From Elainella saxicola E1 (GTDB lineage: Bacteria; Cyanobacteriota; Cyanobacteriia; Elainellales; Elainellaceae): 34,345 nt of DNA. Shown here one piece after another: positions 34,308 to 34,345 of this stretch. Under the pieces are notes generated by a model that was not told the origin of the DNA, searched no databases, and saw nothing but the letters and a program-made list of their open reading frames with translations. The stretch covers positions 354 through 34,698 of the forward strand of contig LUGL01000097.1 in the NCBI GenBank assembly GCA_002796835.1, read 5' to 3'. Each line of letters opens with the position of its first letter. The stretch's first letter is position 1. The position numbers were made by a program, and so were the translations under genes.

Positions 34308-34345
34308 TTCAAGAATTATTTACGTAAGAGATATATAAGAATTAT

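Overview
The window reads as chromosomal DNA of a cyanobacterium. The HIP1 palindrome GCGATCGC and its core CGATCG recur throughout (for example 1478-1485 and 7128-7135). Several products belong to families common in cyanobacteria: a CYP110-like P450, paired DUF697-type GTPases, TrpB2, CbiD, and a B12-binding radical SAM enzyme of the hopanoid-methylase type. The many paralogous families and loose gene packing suggest a fairly large genome, perhaps Leptolyngbya-like; the lineage is inference. No tRNA, rRNA, CRISPR array or intact insertion sequence was recognised.

Layout. 1-1188 is mostly non-coding: a small minus-strand gene, a set of short hairpins, and a strongly folded segment (718-916) that looks like an uncharacterised plus-strand RNA. 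1189-6665 holds an FMN-binding stress-type protein, two membrane GTPases separated by a MITE-like repeat, a PD-(D/E)XK nuclease-like protein and an unknown protein. 6999-12901 holds a YihY membrane protein and an SDR gene divergent from a tight oxidoreductase / cytochrome P450 / MATE exporter set, which has the look of a small modification-and-export operon. 12989-16358 holds an Rpn-family nuclease with an in-frame tandem repeat, an NmrA-like SDR, the HU protein with a hairpin-rich leader, and a sulfotransferase.

16617-21575 looks accessory. A plasmid-style parA-parB pair is preceded by a perfect inverted repeat. About 1.2 kb of AT-rich DNA with tandem and inverted repeats follows, then an RTX calcium-binding protein and a decayed histidine-kinase fragment. 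21608-24175 carries TrpB2 and a gene-poor stretch with a broken small gene and a stable hairpin. 24176-34307 carries envelope and polysaccharide functions (GDP-L-fucose synthase, GT2 glycosyltransferase with a stand-alone accessory domain, hexapeptide acyltransferase), two TPR proteins, a small membrane protein, the radical SAM protein and cbiD.

Several starts were moved from upstream TTG or GTG codons to an internal ATG. Most of these ATGs have a well-placed Shine-Dalgarno sequence (6144-6665, 21608-22972, 26697-26948, 26995-27609, 28704-29429, 32422-33174). At 24176 and 33228 the choice rests on family length and the ATG itself. The observations most worth following up are the folded RNA at 718-916, the Rpn nuclease with a possible internally started short product, the partition locus with its repeats, and the 59-bp near-palindrome before the acyltransferase gene.
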